Of a DNA stretch of 64,000 nt, positions 34,232 to 47,404 are shown piece after piece. Under the pieces are notes generated by a model, which had not been told where the DNA came from, searched no databases, and was given only the letters and a program-made list of their open reading frames with translations. The DNA comes from Paramecium tetraurelia (taxonomy: Eukaryota > Ciliophora > Oligohymenophorea > Peniculida > Parameciidae): NCBI RefSeq assembly GCF_000165425.1, contig NW_001798986.1:198330-262329 (forward strand), in the 5' to 3' direction. The stretch's first letter is position 1; the number at the start of each line of letters is the position of its first letter. Position numbers and translations under genes: made by a program.

Positions 34232-35859
34232 TCAACATTCTTCCATTGACTCTGAATCTGCAATTATTTTAGTTAGGGGCTCGAGAAATTAAGAGGCTAT
34301 CTTTTCAACAGATGGGTGTTTGAATACTTCCAGTATCAAGGTTGTCATATACTAATTTTCAGTTTCTAAATGTTTAACCTAATATTACTATATAATCTTA
34401 CTTTTTTTTATAGTTTATTAAATTCATCCTATAATGGTCCTATTTTCTCCAAAGCTTCTCTCTTCTTTTTTTATGATTCTTTTGCAGAATTTCTATTTCT
34501 TCTTATGCTATACAGATAAATGATATAGTTTACCACTAGCACTTTTTACAATTGCATTCTTCCTCACCATTATAAACACACTTGCTTTTAAGTTTCTCAA
34601 TCATTTTCAAATAGTAATTCGAACTGTTCTTGAGTTGCATTTCAGAAAATCCATTTTTGATGATATGTTCTAGATATTAACTTTCCAATTGCAAAAGCAT
34701 AGGTAATATGAATAGAATCTAACAATTCATTTGCTTATGAACTTTGATTGTATTTGAGCTAAATTACAGTAAATCTAATTCCTGGGTTTCTTCATAGAAT
34801 ACTTAAGTTGCTTTTTTTAAGAATTCTTAAGTCGTAGCCTTAAAACTGCCCATAATTAGTAAATACTAAATGGTTATATGAAACATATACTTCCTAGAAT
34901 ATCTGATCATTATGTAATTTAGCTGTCTATTTAACACTTTATGCAACTAGATCCATAATTAAATTGCTTTTAGTGAAAAAGGTATTCAATGATTACGTGT
35001 ATTTATTGAATTATAATAAAAACTAATCTTTAGTTAGCTATTGTTGTTATTGACTTAGCATGTTGAATGTGAATGTTGTCCAAACTTCATCTTGTTACTT
35101 CTTTATCATCTGATGTATTTAAGTAAATCCAATTTGCTGACTTACTGCTTATCCTTAAGATATTTTATAACTGTAGAGAGCTTTGAAAAAAATATCGCAA
35201 AAGTCATCTCGAAAAAGCAAGAAATTTGAAAGATATTTGGTACCTAATATAATGATGTTGTAAAACTTTGATCATAAATAATGACTTCTGAACGGAAAAG
35301 AAGGGCTACTGTCTAGAATAGAGAATAACTCATTGATATCTTTAATGGATTGTCCTTATAGGATGACACCAAATCTGCTACGATTTCTTTGTCTGCTTAA
35401 CAATTCTCTAATCCATATATTATGAGGTTGCTCATGATTATCATAAAATATGGTAATTGAACTTCTAAAACATTTGTTAAATTGATGGTCTGTTTCTGAA
35501 GAATGATTTTCTAAAAGTAAGAGGTGACTGAATTTTGAACCTCAATTAAAGTTGAAGACTTGCTATTTGATTATTTAAAATATTACGAGACTTGTTAAGT
35601 TGGCTAGTGTTAGGTTTAACATTGTTGAATTATCTATAAAAGTTACTGTTTTTGTAAATACTAAGCAGATAATGAATTTAAATACTTAAACATTTTCTTT
35701 CTAACTATATTCTTCTTGTTTTACTTGTTAAGAAGATTCTTGGTGGGATTGGTTAATCAAGGCTTACAGATATATTTTTTGAAGAGGATTCATTAATAAA
35801 TTAATAATCAAATCCATCTCGCCACTCTTCTTTGATTTCGGAGTAGTGCGTACTACCAT
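34232..35859 (-). CDS. Orphan helical protein, 502 aa
   Basis: Exons 35859..35686, 35660..35286, 35265..34891, 34865..34534, 34507..34402, 34378..34232; introns of 25, 20, 25, 26 and 23 nt. Largely helical, with a hydrophobic segment LEVQLPYFMIIMSNLIIYGL, a region FLLFRDDFCDIFFKALYSYK and a small Cys cluster C-x7-C-x-C-x2-C (CVYNGEEECNCKKC) near residue 390. It is somewhat like HEAT-type transport factors but I cannot assign it. The 20 nt intron is the shortest placed here. The ATG at 35859 gives a basic N-terminus, MVVRTTPKSKKSGE. Confidence 0.68.
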
Positions 35860-36516
35860 TAAAGTTATTGAACATATTTGATTAAATATTAATACATTAA
35901 TGCACTATTTTTACGTATTATTTATATATATATTAATAATTCCTAAATTATTTTCAATTTAATAATATTAAATTTGATTATTGTATTACATCTGTTTATT
36001 ATTAAGTAATTCAAATTGCCATATTTTGGATTCGTTCACTTTACAATTTTTGGACAATTTTAAAATAATGATTGGAGTGATTATTTTTAAAAAGGCTTAA
36101 GCTAAATTAAATTAATTGTATTGATATGAAATTCTAATTTTACAATTCACTAGACAATGTCAAAAGCCAATCATTATTGAAGGAAATCAACGAATAGCTT
36201 TAACTACTTCAACTTTCTCTAATTGTATTTCGTTATTTAGAGTATTGTTCTAGTTTACTAATGCATTACCATAAAGGTCCTTAAAGTAGATTAGGTTTCT
36301 ATATTGAATGAGACAAGCTATGTTTGATATTGATCAAAGTTATAGAGTAAATTAGAGTAATCTAGACTTAGAGAAGAGAGCATATTGATAGGAGAAGGAG
36401 GATTTTTAGTTGTCTATTTAGTATGTATAATCTTAATAACACTTATAAAAATAACAGAGAATTTAGAATTACAATATATATGTAAGATTATGTGTACAGA
36501 ATTTAAAAATGCATTA
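35860..36516. other. Intergenic region with weak small frames
   Basis: 657 bases between two minus-strand genes. A 71-codon minus-strand frame (36383..36171) and an overlapping frame ending at 36187 (YRNLIYFKDLYGNALVNQ) look partly coding, but no intron model joins them convincingly. Confidence 0.35.
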
Positions 36517-39500
36517 TCAATGACTTTATTCCTTTAAGGCTTCTTAATATATTCCATAGAATAAGGAGGCAGGTTGGTTTAATAACTCTTTAGTGGATCC
36601 AAATTCCTTAACCTCTCCTTTGTCTAGAACGAGAATCCTTTTGAAAATAGATAATATATGTACTTGTCACAATGAAGTATGGTGTTGATTCTATGAGCAA
36701 TTGTGATGACAGTGCAATCAGCAAAGGCATTTTGGATGGTATCTTGAATCTTATGTTCTGTTTCAATATCTATATTGGCAGTGGCCTCATCGATTAGGAC
36801 GATAGGACTTTTCTTGAGGACTGCTCTGGCGATGCAAACAAGCTGTTTCTCTCCGGCACTTAAATTGTCTCCGTGATCATTGATGTGAGTTTCTAATCCT
36901 TTTCTGGATTCAATCAATTCAGTCAGACAGCATTTGTTTATGGCTTGTAAGACTTCTTCATCAGTTCTTAGATTCAAAGGGTCAATATTATCTCTGATGG
37001 TACCACTGAATAATGTTGGATCTTGCATAATCATTGTAATTGATTCTCTGAGTTGTCTTAAAGAGATGGTAGAGATATCATGACCATCAATCAATAACTA
37101 TCCATTCATAGCTTCTAAGATTCTTAAGATAGTTAAAGTAATGGTTGACTTTCCAGCTCCTGTTCTACCTACGATACCGACCTTTTCTCTTGGACTGATA
37201 ACAATACTCATATTTTTCAAAGCCATAGGCAATCCTTCCCTATATTGGACTGAATAATTTTTATATTCTATTATCCCATTTTTAGGCCATTATGGTATGT
37301 ATTGATCTCTATAAGCCTGGTTGTTTTGATATCTTTTAACTGCAGCTTCATACCCTTTTTCTGGTTTAACTCTAAATTACAATTAATGAATATATATACT
37401 TAGTATAAGCAACGCATCTTTCGAATGATATTAATCCATTCTCCACATGTCCCAAGCATTGGACTGTTCCATTGATATTTTGATCCAAGGTGGATGCATA
37501 TGTCATCAATAATCCAGCATATGCAGGATTTTTTGTACTATAAAACATGCAAAATACAATAGCTGTGGTATTGACCATGAAACTTGATAGACCAAGAACT
37601 AATCCAAACCAAGCATTTGCAGCGATCTGTTCTAAGAATATCTTACGATTCAGATCTTGATTGTGTCCATGTTTATTCATGATTTAAGATTACCTCTAGA
37701 AGGCTCTGATTGTGGTGATTCCCATGATTGATTCTGAGAAATAACTCAAAATGGGACTTTTGCTGATTGCTTCCAGTCTGAAGAGTTCTCTACTTGCAGC
37801 CATGTATATTCTCTGAATTTTCCAACATAAGAAAAAGTAGACTACCATGGGAATGGCAACCCAGGGGGAACTTGTATAGATGTTTAAGAAGGTGTTGGCC
37901 AATAATAGAAATACTTGAACTAACATCCAATTGAATGTCCAATGGAGTTCTGAATCCAAAACATTCTAATCCTTGGTCAATCTGTTCATAATTCTACCCA
38001 AGGGAACTCTTTCAAAGAATTGACATTGTGGAGCATACATTAAGCAACTCACCATTTTGTTATGCATATTGTTGGCCTGATTGCAACTGACTATCACAAA
38101 GGCCCATGATCTAAGGAATGCCAAGATTCCATAACTCAAAGAGAGTACTGAATAGATGATCAAATAGAAATAGTTATTGGTTTCTACTTCGTTGATGAGA
38201 TCCTTACTAGCCTATTGAGTCCAATGAGCCATCCATAATGATGAACCAACATAACACGCATCCCATAGAAACATCATGAAAATCAAGAATGCTGCGAAAA
38301 GGAAACCTCCAGTCAATCGAATGTAGGTGGTTAAGATGTCAATTGAAATCGACCCTTTATTCCTATCCTCTAACAACATAAGTTCATCAACTTCATCTTT
38401 AGCTTAAGGAGATGTGGGTGTTTCTTTCTAAGAGGATTGTTTTCTCTCCAATTTTAATTCAGAAGCAGAAGCTTGTTCAGCTTCATTAACTTGTTCTTAG
38501 GATTCCTCATCACTTTTGGCATCCTTGTAAAATTTCTGATAAACCTTTTTGAATTGCTCACTTTGTTTGATTTCAGCAAAAGTGCCTTATTCAGCAATAG
38601 TGCCATTGTCCATTAAATAGACATAGTCGGTGTATTGACAATAGTTGAGAGCATGAGTGACTAAGATTCTCGTTTTCTCTTTCAAATAGCCATTCAAACA
38701 TTCATAGATGATAAATTTACCAACATGCACATCAACTGCACTGACGGGATCATCTAATAAATAAATATCGCAATTGCTATAAATGGCTCTAGCCAAAGAG
38801 ACTCTTGCCTTTTGTCCTCCTGACAGATTGACTCCTTTTTCTCCAATCATGGTCTGATCTCCTTTGACTAGGATCTTGATATCATCCTTGAGACAAGAAA
38901 ATTTGATGGCTTCATCATACTTGGTCTAATCGAAAGGCAATCCGAACAGAATGTTATCCTTGACTGTGGCATTTTATATCCAAGCCTTTTAACTCACATA
39001 AGCAAAAGATCCATTAATTTGGATTCTTGGTTTATCTTCTTTGTAAATCATTTCACCCAACAAAGCTTGAATTAAGGACGATTTTCCAGAACCAACATCT
39101 CCAACAATGGCTACAAATTGCCCTTTTTCAATTCTGAGATTGATGTCTTTCAAAATATGATCAGATTCAATCTATGGCAGTGGTTCTACTTTCTATCCTT
39201 TTGCAGGAGGAGTCTAAGCTGGTTGTTAAGGTTATTCCTTGTATTTTGACCAGTAAAAGGTTCCTTAGTCTACTCTGATGGCAATATCATTATCAATTTC
39301 TGTTCTCATGACTTAGGAGTTCATTTGAGATCTGGAATCATTAACAGTCAATCCTTTTTGGTACATTAAATCTAATTGGGATTGACTGGAATTGGTGATG
39401 CAATCTCTCATCAATTCATTTGTTAATAGGAAACTCTGCACTCTTTTAAAGGAGATATTGGCTTCGATCAAAGCATTGAGAGCCATGGGTAAAAATAGAA

Positions 39501-40666
39501 GTGGTCCTTGAAGACTCTAAAATAAACTGATGATGGCAAATGTATTGGCTGGAGTAAGATTATTTCCAATGGCCACGTAGATTATAAAGGTGGCATTTAA
39601 AATTAACATAGGACTCAACCAAACTGATAAGATATTCAAACAAGATGCAAAGAATCTAGTTTTTAAAGTCTTAATTTCTTGATTTCTCAATTTAGTGAGT
39701 TTTGTTCTGAAATACTCTTCATAAGCATTGACCTTGATAAATTTGATCTATTAAAAGATTTCATTAGCACAATTGGTTCTCTTGTCTTTGTCCTTCATCA
39801 TCAAAATTTGATACTCGAACATCTTCTTGCCTACAAAAATATTAAAGAATGCAGTCAACAATATCACTCCCAATCCACCCAGGAATGCCACTCCTATAAA
39901 TTTGAACATCATATAGATAGATATGGCGATTTGCAATGGCATCAACATAACTTATGACATATACCATCCAAACCATTATAACTTCATCGCGTCCACTTAC
40001 ATGTAATTCAAGACCTATCCACTTGTGTGTTCTTTGTTGCTCTGATATGAAACGTTCATGCTCTTGCCCAATAAGGCCATCGATAAAATACCCATCCAAT
40101 CATACCCAACCACTCTCTAAAAATATATATTATGTATCATTACTATCTAATAAAACGAATGCTGCTGACAGATCACTGATATTATTCTCACTCCTATAAT
40201 GCTGAAAATCAGAATTATTCCTTCCTAAGTCTCTTTGTCTTCCTTCATCAAATACTATATAGTCCATTTTATCAATAGTGGATTCAACAAAGAGGTCCCA
40301 ACAGTAAACAACATCACTATGAAAACAAAGATGCATTATCCCATAGACACCCCAATCAATGACCAAATCAAACCATTCTTCTCGTTTTTTCTCTTTTCAA
40401 AATGCTTCATGAATCTGTAATACAATTATTCGCTGGTATCCTCAAATCTAAGATCCTCGATCATATCATTTTCCAAAGTCACTTTCGATGCAATCTAATT
40501 TAGAATTCAATTATACTTCTATTGTACCATAGACCCAAGCGAAGAACAACTGCGATATTACTCCCGCCCTATTTCGCCTTGATTTCTTGACCAATCTTGT
40601 AGCATCTACTTCCCCTTCATTCAATAAAGGAGCGTTCAAACTAACACTGGATGAGGCTTAATTCAT
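36517..40666 (-). CDS. ABCC-family (MRP-type) ABC transporter, 1348 aa
   Basis: Exons 40666..40517, 40494..40144, 40116..37400, 37371..36664, 36637..36517; introns of 22, 27, 28 and 26 nt. Full transporter, TMD1-NBD1-TMD2-NBD2. NBD1 has Walker [11 protein letters not shown], signature [14 protein letters not shown] and Walker [12 protein letters not shown], whose second Asp replaces the catalytic Glu as is typical of ABCC NBD1. NBD2 has [23 protein letters not shown] and [11 protein letters not shown] with an intact Glu. A Q/E-rich linker follows NBD1. No extra N-terminal TMD0. Members export glutathione conjugates and other organic anions. The 27 nt intron has no in-frame TGA, so it could be retained. 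Confidence 0.94.
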
Positions 40667-41394
40667 ATTAGAGAATTTCTTATTTCTTTAAATATAATGT
40701 TTCTCAAATTAAAATTTTCTTTTATAATCCCATATTCTGACTATATCCAAAAATATTTCTCCTTAAATTTATGGTCGGTCATTACATATTGTGTGAATCT
40801 CCAATTCTCAGCCATCCCCCTGATTCCAAGTTAGAAATCACTTCCTTGTACACATACACCATAATACATCATTCACATCCAACATTTTTGATGATTAGAT
40901 ATGAATTACTATATTCAACTTTGTTCAATAATAAATTAAGATCAAACTCAGAAATTTATGAACAGATACAACCATTTGCCACAACATAAAAATTTAAAAA
41001 TATATATACATTCGCTTTTCTAATTTAATAACATAAATTATTTTAATTTTCCTCGTTATGTGACACTACTTCTAATACAACGCGATTAAGAACCTTGAAA
41101 GTAAAGGAGTGTAGAGAATTTCTAATTTAGAAAAAACAAAATCTTCAATATTTTCTTAATAATTTCAGATAGAAATGAATTTACAATTTAAAAACGTGAT
41201 TACAAGTGGTGAATATTGCTGAGGACAATATGTCTGGCCTCCAGAATGGGATGAATTATAAAATATAAACTATTAGAATTATGTATTAATATATATATCC
41301 ATCTTATTAAAAAATAATAAAAATTGTGACCTACAATATAAACAAATTAAACTTTTGTTAAATTATCTGTATTTTTATTAAGTAATTTAAAAAA
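40667..41394. other. Divergent intergenic region
   Basis: 728 bases between the ABCC start and the first Cache gene. A minus-strand frame near 40985-40779 ends in the coding-like EVISNLESGGWLRIGDSHNM after a possible 23 nt intron, but an internal TGA remains unexplained. Otherwise AT-rich. Confidence 0.4.
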
Positions 41395-43174
41395 ATGAAA
41401 TAATAAACACTCTGTGCTACCAAATGTATTGGCCAATTAAAATTAAGAACACAACTTGTTATTATAGTTTCTATACAAGTGGTAATAATTGTGTCCTATG
41501 TTCTTGCGCTCAATTTGATTCACCATTCTCTCCTCCTTAATTACCTCTCGGAGGTGTCAGATTACCTATTCGAACAAAATTCAGATCATTTGCTATCCAA
41601 CATGATGAGAGAGTACTACGAGCATTTTAATCAGGTCTTCAATTTAAGTAAACCCCTTGTTAATATTTTAGATGGCAATGCTTTGGTTTCATTCCATAGA
41701 TTGTATCATACATCCAAAAATCAAGTGCTACTCCATCCTCTAGAAATCAATCCCATCTATTAAATGAAATACGGAGGTACAACCAAAATCCCAGACCCAC
41801 TCAGAATCATCAAGGGATATGGCAACTATGATATTTCCTATTCTTTTATGTGTTATTCTAATCTTTCATCCTACAACCAGCCGAAAACAATAGAAGAAAT
41901 AGTGGGAATCAAATTACAAGAACAGCTCCAGGCAGCCGCATAAATTTTTTATCAAGGAAATTTAATTAATTAGTCCTTCTTATACTCTTACATCATCAAA
42001 GAAAAGATCAACTCCATATACCCATGTCTAAACCGAGATAAAGCAATTTATCAATACGTGGCCGAAAATCGCGATTGGTACATCGAATTAAAAAGAAATT
42101 ATTAAAGTAAATCAATTTATGATAAGTACAATTACACATTCACTCAACCATATTTATGTATCAATTTCCTCCTTAAATTTGCATAGTGTACACCGACAAA
42201 AAGATTGGACTTTCCATGACACTCCCAATTGTGGATCAAGAATTAAAGTTGATTGGCGGAGTAGTCTCCAACTTTTTGGGCTCTTAAATAATAGAAATGC
42301 TCAAAGTGAACTCCTTTGGGTTTCAAATAATTTATCTTGTATCAGAAAAAGGCGTTATGATTATGCATCCTTACAAAGTGACTGTAGAATAACTGCCTCT
42401 TTACATATACAATGAAAGCATCACTGGATTCAATCAGACAGACTGGGAATATATCTAAAATTTAAATAATGAATCTACATGTCCTTAATTTGTTGAAATT
42501 TCATCGTTCCTTCGATGCAGATTCAACTCTTATTATAAACAAGAAATGATTATAGGCACAAGGGAGTTTCCGTAATTTAAGATGAAGCTCATTATGTAAC
42601 CCTATTGAAATGAATATACTTTAGGTTGCTGAGTAGTTAAGAGTACTTGAAATTTTATGACGATTTCCGATCAACTTTAGAGTAACAGTTGCATAAAACA
42701 ACTACTAGTCATATAATTTGGCTATTTGCCTTATTTGTAGCTCTTTGCTTTATGATTGTTGTGGTTACATAAATATTGTTTAATCCAATTGATATAATAA
42801 AATAATAAGCCATACATTTAATCATTTAGCAAAGAAAAAGGAGATAGTAAATCTCATAATTAGCAGAGGTTCTAATGAGTGATGAAATATCATCCTTGGT
42901 TCAGGCCTATCAGATTGTGATAAATAAGTTGGAGTCATTGTCATTAACAAAAACTAGTCTCTGCAAATAGATTGAAGACATCTAATACCCGACGAAGCAG
43001 CCCTCCGCCACTCAATCGGAAAATAGGCAAAGCATTTAAGAAACCAAAAAGTTTCAAGCCTTAAAATTTCAATATTTAAAAGATCTTGGTACCAATTAGT
43101 AATTTGAACGTGCTGCAATTTCAATTATTAGAACTGTGCTTAATCAAAAAAATACTAATTTCCTCTTATATTGA
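41395..43174 (+). CDS. Cache-domain transmembrane receptor-like protein, copy A, 565 aa
   Basis: Exons 41395..41647, 41672..42157, 42187..42595, 42625..43174; introns of 24, 29 and 29 nt. TM1 (about residues 25-47) is followed by a large extracellular region (about 50-410). The latter half, with DKKIGLSMTLPIVD, LIGGVVSNFLG and FGFQIIYLVSEKGVMIMHP, resembles a double-Cache sensor (small-molecule binding fold). Then come TM2 (IIWLFALFVALCFMIVVVTQ) and a cytosolic Q-rich tail of about 130 residues without a kinase or cyclase. The 24 nt intron lacks an in-frame TGA but is confirmed by the 25 nt intron at the same place in copy B. Ligand unknown. Confidence 0.8.
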
Positions 43175-43395
43175 ATCTTAAGTATTATTTTTAATTAATC
43201 TTAAATTGCAAAAGATTTCTTTTGAATAACCCTAAATTTCTGTGGCTAGATTAATTAATTTAAAATTTCCTAATATTAATCATTAGTATCATGCCTAATA
43301 AATCTTTTGAGAGAAACATATTCTGTATTCAATTAAAAGTAATCTAGTTTTATAATATCTGTAATAAACATAAATAATTTTGTTTAATTAGAGAA

Positions 43396-45131
43396 ATGAT
43401 AAAGCACAGAGGATTGTTTACTTCCTGCATGAATAATTTGAAATTGAGAACGTAATTGATAATATTGGTTTCGTTAATTATCATTGTGATTGTCTCATAT
43501 GTTCTTTCAGTAAATCTAATCCATTACTCTTTGTTAAAAAAGTATTTTTCCTCGATTTCAAATAAAATATTTGAAGATAACTCGTCCAAAATATCAGAAA
43601 AAACTATTAGATCATACGAAGGTTATTTTGATAGAGTCTTTTACTTAAGTAAATGCAAAATTCATATTGTTAGACGGGAACGGCCTCGTTTCCTTTCATC
43701 GATTATATCACATGACTAAAAATCAAGTAAAGCAACACCCTTTACACTTAAATCCTGAGTTTCAAATGCTCTATGGTGGAGTGAACTAAATCCCAGATCC
43801 AATAAGGATTATCAAAGGATATGGCAACTCTGACATCTCCTATTCTTGCATGTGCTACTCCAACATTACAGCATTTCAAAATCCGTTGAGTCCGGATGAG
43901 CTAATAGGCATGAAGGTATAGGAGTAAACTTAAGCATATGCCTCAATCCTCTATCAGGGGAATATCTTAAGCCAGTCATTTTTATACTCATACATAATTA
44001 AGGAAAAAACAAATGCAGTCTATCCATGTTTGAATAGAGGATAGGGAATCTATAATTATGACCCTGAGAAGAGAGAATGGTTCGTTGAAGTTAGACATAA
44101 CTTTAATAAAAAGTAACCATACAGAGAATATTCACAGTCATTCACTTAACCTTATTTGCGTAAAATCGAAATATATTTAATTTAGTATTTACAGACAAAA
44201 AAATTGGATTATCTTTGGTACTTCCAATTGTGGATGAAAATCTAGAATTGATAGGTGGAGTAGGAACAAATTTCTTGGGAGCAGAAATAGTGTAAACTAT
44301 GAAGTCCTAAGAATTTGGGTTTCAAATTATTTATCTAGTATCTGCTTCAGGAATTATGATCATGCATCCCTATTAAGTTAGTGTTGAATAACTCCCTTTA
44401 TACATTTATAATTAATCAATCACAGGATTTAATATAAGTGATTGGGAAAAAATGAATACATAATAGTAAAATAATTCATCCACTTGCCCATATCTAAACA
44501 AACATTCATTATCTTTGAATTGTCTCTATAATACTCTGTATTAATAAGAAATGATAATAGCAATATAGGACATTCCTGAATATTCAATGAAGTTAATCAT
44601 GTAATATATTGTGCTATCTCTAGGTTATTGAGTAGTTAGGAGTACTTTTAGTTTTATCAGCATTTCCAAGAAGATCTGGAAACCAATTTGGTAAATCAAC
44701 TTTGGCTTCAGATTTCCATATTACTAGGCTTTTTTTTATTTATTTGCAGTCTCTTATACATATTCACTTATACTTTATTTTATCCAATTCAGCAAATCTA
44801 AGCCTTAACGATAAATAGGATATTTTCTAAAAATAAAAAGAAATTGTAGATGCCGTTATATGCCAATAAATTTATGAGCAAACAAATTGCCTTATTGTGT
44901 AAGTCATTCTAGTTTGTGTAAGACCAATTAGAACAGTTATCATTTAATAAAACCAAATCATGCAGAGATCTTGAGCACTATCAATATCCTCAAAAAAAGT
45001 TTTCTTTAAAAAAATACATCAAAAAAGAATATGGAGACTTAAATAAAGAATAAAAACATGATACTGTTGAACCATTAACTTAAGAAAAAATCATTATGTA
45101 TCTCAAAATCTCCTCAAAGTATTCTGGGTGA
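43396..45131 (+). CDS. Cache-domain transmembrane receptor-like protein, copy B, 553 aa
   Basis: Exons 43396..43648, 43674..44159, 44186..44600, 44624..45131; introns of 25, 26 and 23 nt. Tandem paralogue of copy A, 222 bases downstream: the first two exons have identical lengths (253 and 486) and all three introns fall at matching positions. Shared sequence includes RIIKGYGN.DISYS.MCYSN, SFLYSYIIKEK and FTQPYL. TM1 is near residues 20-42 and TM2 near 418-440 (ISILLGFFLFICSLLYIFTY). The cytosolic tails have diverged strongly, so the two may share a ligand class but differ in signalling. Confidence 0.8.
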
Positions 45132-45375
45132 GCATTTCCTTAATACTTAATAATGATATTGAAATTTATTATAGATATATGTTTTCTTTCCTACATAAAA
45201 TTATCTGAAAAGTATAAAAAAATTACAAATCTTTTTTGTCTTCAACATATATTCTTCAATTTTAAAACTAGACATTTCTGCATCTCAAACTATTTTAAAT
45301 GGGAGTAGGGAAACATAAATTCAAATAAGCTTGTAGAATAAATTTATAAAATATTGCAATTTTATGTTTTAAAAC

Positions 45376-47292
45376 TCAATTATATTAGTTTTGGTTGAAT
45401 TGTTATTATTATTATTCGTTTCTCTTGCCTTCTAAGTATTTGATTGCCTCATCACGAGTATATGATTGCTTAGGTATAATCATAATCTTATTCTCCTTAA
45501 AAAATTCTAATTACTTGTATTTCTCTTCCATATTGTATATTTCTTACATATATACCATAAAACTATTATAAATAAATGATATTACAATAAAAGGTTATCT
45601 CCAAATCGTGATAGATCAAAGAGTATTAATTCTTAAATTTTCCTTGATAAGTATGAGTTATAGAATTTACGGAAGAAGTCCCAATACTTATAATAATTTA
45701 CGTAATCCTAAAATTTGAAAAGGACATCTCTCAAATCACATAGGGTTTGAAATCTAATTTTTTATTCATTAATTTTTGAGATTGTTTATTATGCAACCTA
45801 GAATTAATAATATGCATTTACTTTCGTCCATGCATCCGTCATTTGTGCATGCATTTATTAACAATATTCAGCAATTCTGACATCATCCTCTGTTTGAAAT
45901 TATTAAAACTCTCTTATTGCCTGAAGATTCTGATTTTCAATTTCTTTTTATTCCCTAATATGTTCACTTATTTTATTATAATCTCCTTTATGAATTGCAT
46001 CAATATTTTTTAACAGATTGCAAAAGTAACCTTGAATAGAACTTAAGAGTAGATAATATTCAATTAGAGCAATGGGAAATTAATTTGAACTATTATAAAT
46101 TATTATAATACTAGAAAACTTCTTGAAAAGTACCCAAAGTCAGATGTATGATACTTACTTTGCAATACTATAATCTCAGAAACTAACTTAATGGACTTCG
46201 TTTTCTTTCCTAGTTTGATTAGGGAATTAGGGAATTTAATTTAATGCTACTATTCGCTTAATGCTAGTATATTTTTGTTGCTTCTAATCTTTATTTCGCT
46301 TCTTTTTCTAATTTTTTTTAATTTTTCTTCTCCAAATCAATTATTGTATTAGTCATTTATTCATCAAAATATTTTGATCTAAACTATTCGTAAACCACTT
46401 CTTTTCGAATTCTTTCGAATAGTTATTCCCATGTAATTCTTTGATTTTCATCATGAACTAACATGCTTTCTATTAATAATTAAATTTCATCCTTTTCCCT
46501 CTCCGTTCCTTCACATGGAATTGGTAAAGGAGACAAGGTGTATCTCTATTTTTAGAGACCTATTATAAATTTTTATAATTCTGGCATGACAGGTCTAAAA
46601 GGAAATTCCAAGTAAGTTAAATGATAGATAACCATACCAAATGAATAAATATCTGTTTAAGATGAAAATGGTTGTAATGATAATATCTAAGGTGAACTAT
46701 AAATAGGAGATCCAATTTTTGTATAATCACCTTTAATCTTGACATCCTCTAATATTCTACCAGCCCCTAAATCTCCAATCTAATTTCTATTATAAATTCT
46801 TTACTTTATATTAAAAGTTTTAATCTACAAAAATATTTTGGGGTTTGATATCTCTGTGCATGATTTTGTTATCATACAATATTTAATATCCATCAATAAA
46901 TTGATAAACGAAGTCAAGAATCTGAGTAGCTTTTAATTTTTGATTCATTTTCTTTTTTTCTTCTATTATATTCTTGAGTTCACCTCCTTAGCATCGCTCC
47001 ATAATGATAAAAAACTTATTTTCAGCCTCAAAAATATCATAGACAATAATCAAATGAGAATTCTTAATTTATTTAATCTTTTTTAAAATCTATATTTCTT
47101 TCATCATTGACTCGTCTATGTTGGTAGTATTTTGCACAATCTAACATAATTTAATTTAAACCCTACTTTTGCACAAAGTTAGATATCTTTGTATTTAAAC
47201 TTGTGGTAACACTCAACTACTATGCCAAATTAACCCTTTCCAATCATTTTCTCGGGCATGATAACATAATCGTAGAAGCAATACTAATTCAT
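45376..47292 (-). CDS. Ser/Thr protein kinase with helical C-terminal region, 606 aa
   Basis: Exons 47292..47167, 47140..46805, 46779..46112, 46089..45586, 45562..45376; introns of 26, 25, 22 and 23 nt. The kinase domain (about residues 12-290) has GKGQFGIVVEC, LCAKIV, HRDIKPQNIF, IGDLGAGR (DLG for DFG) and GSPIYSSPQ in the activation segment. Layout recalls ULK/NEK-like kinases. After it comes a 300-residue coiled or helical region ending in a short Q run. A 24 nt GTAAAT...TCTAG segment at 45821..45798 may be another intron. The ATG at 47292 gives YDYVIMPEKMIGKG, a normal kinase lead-in. Confidence 0.85.
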
Positions 47293-47404
47293 TTTTCTAT
47301 TACTTTAATTAATATTATGATAAGAGTATTAAATCTGATTAACAATATATTATTGGATGATAATATAATCAATATAAAATTCTTAGTTTCGTTTAAATTA
47401 TATA

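Noticed and set aside
43640-43680. A one-base frameshift in Cache copy B making it a pseudogene
   Set aside because: A canonical 25 nt intron lies exactly there and the paralogue has a 24 nt intron at the same place.
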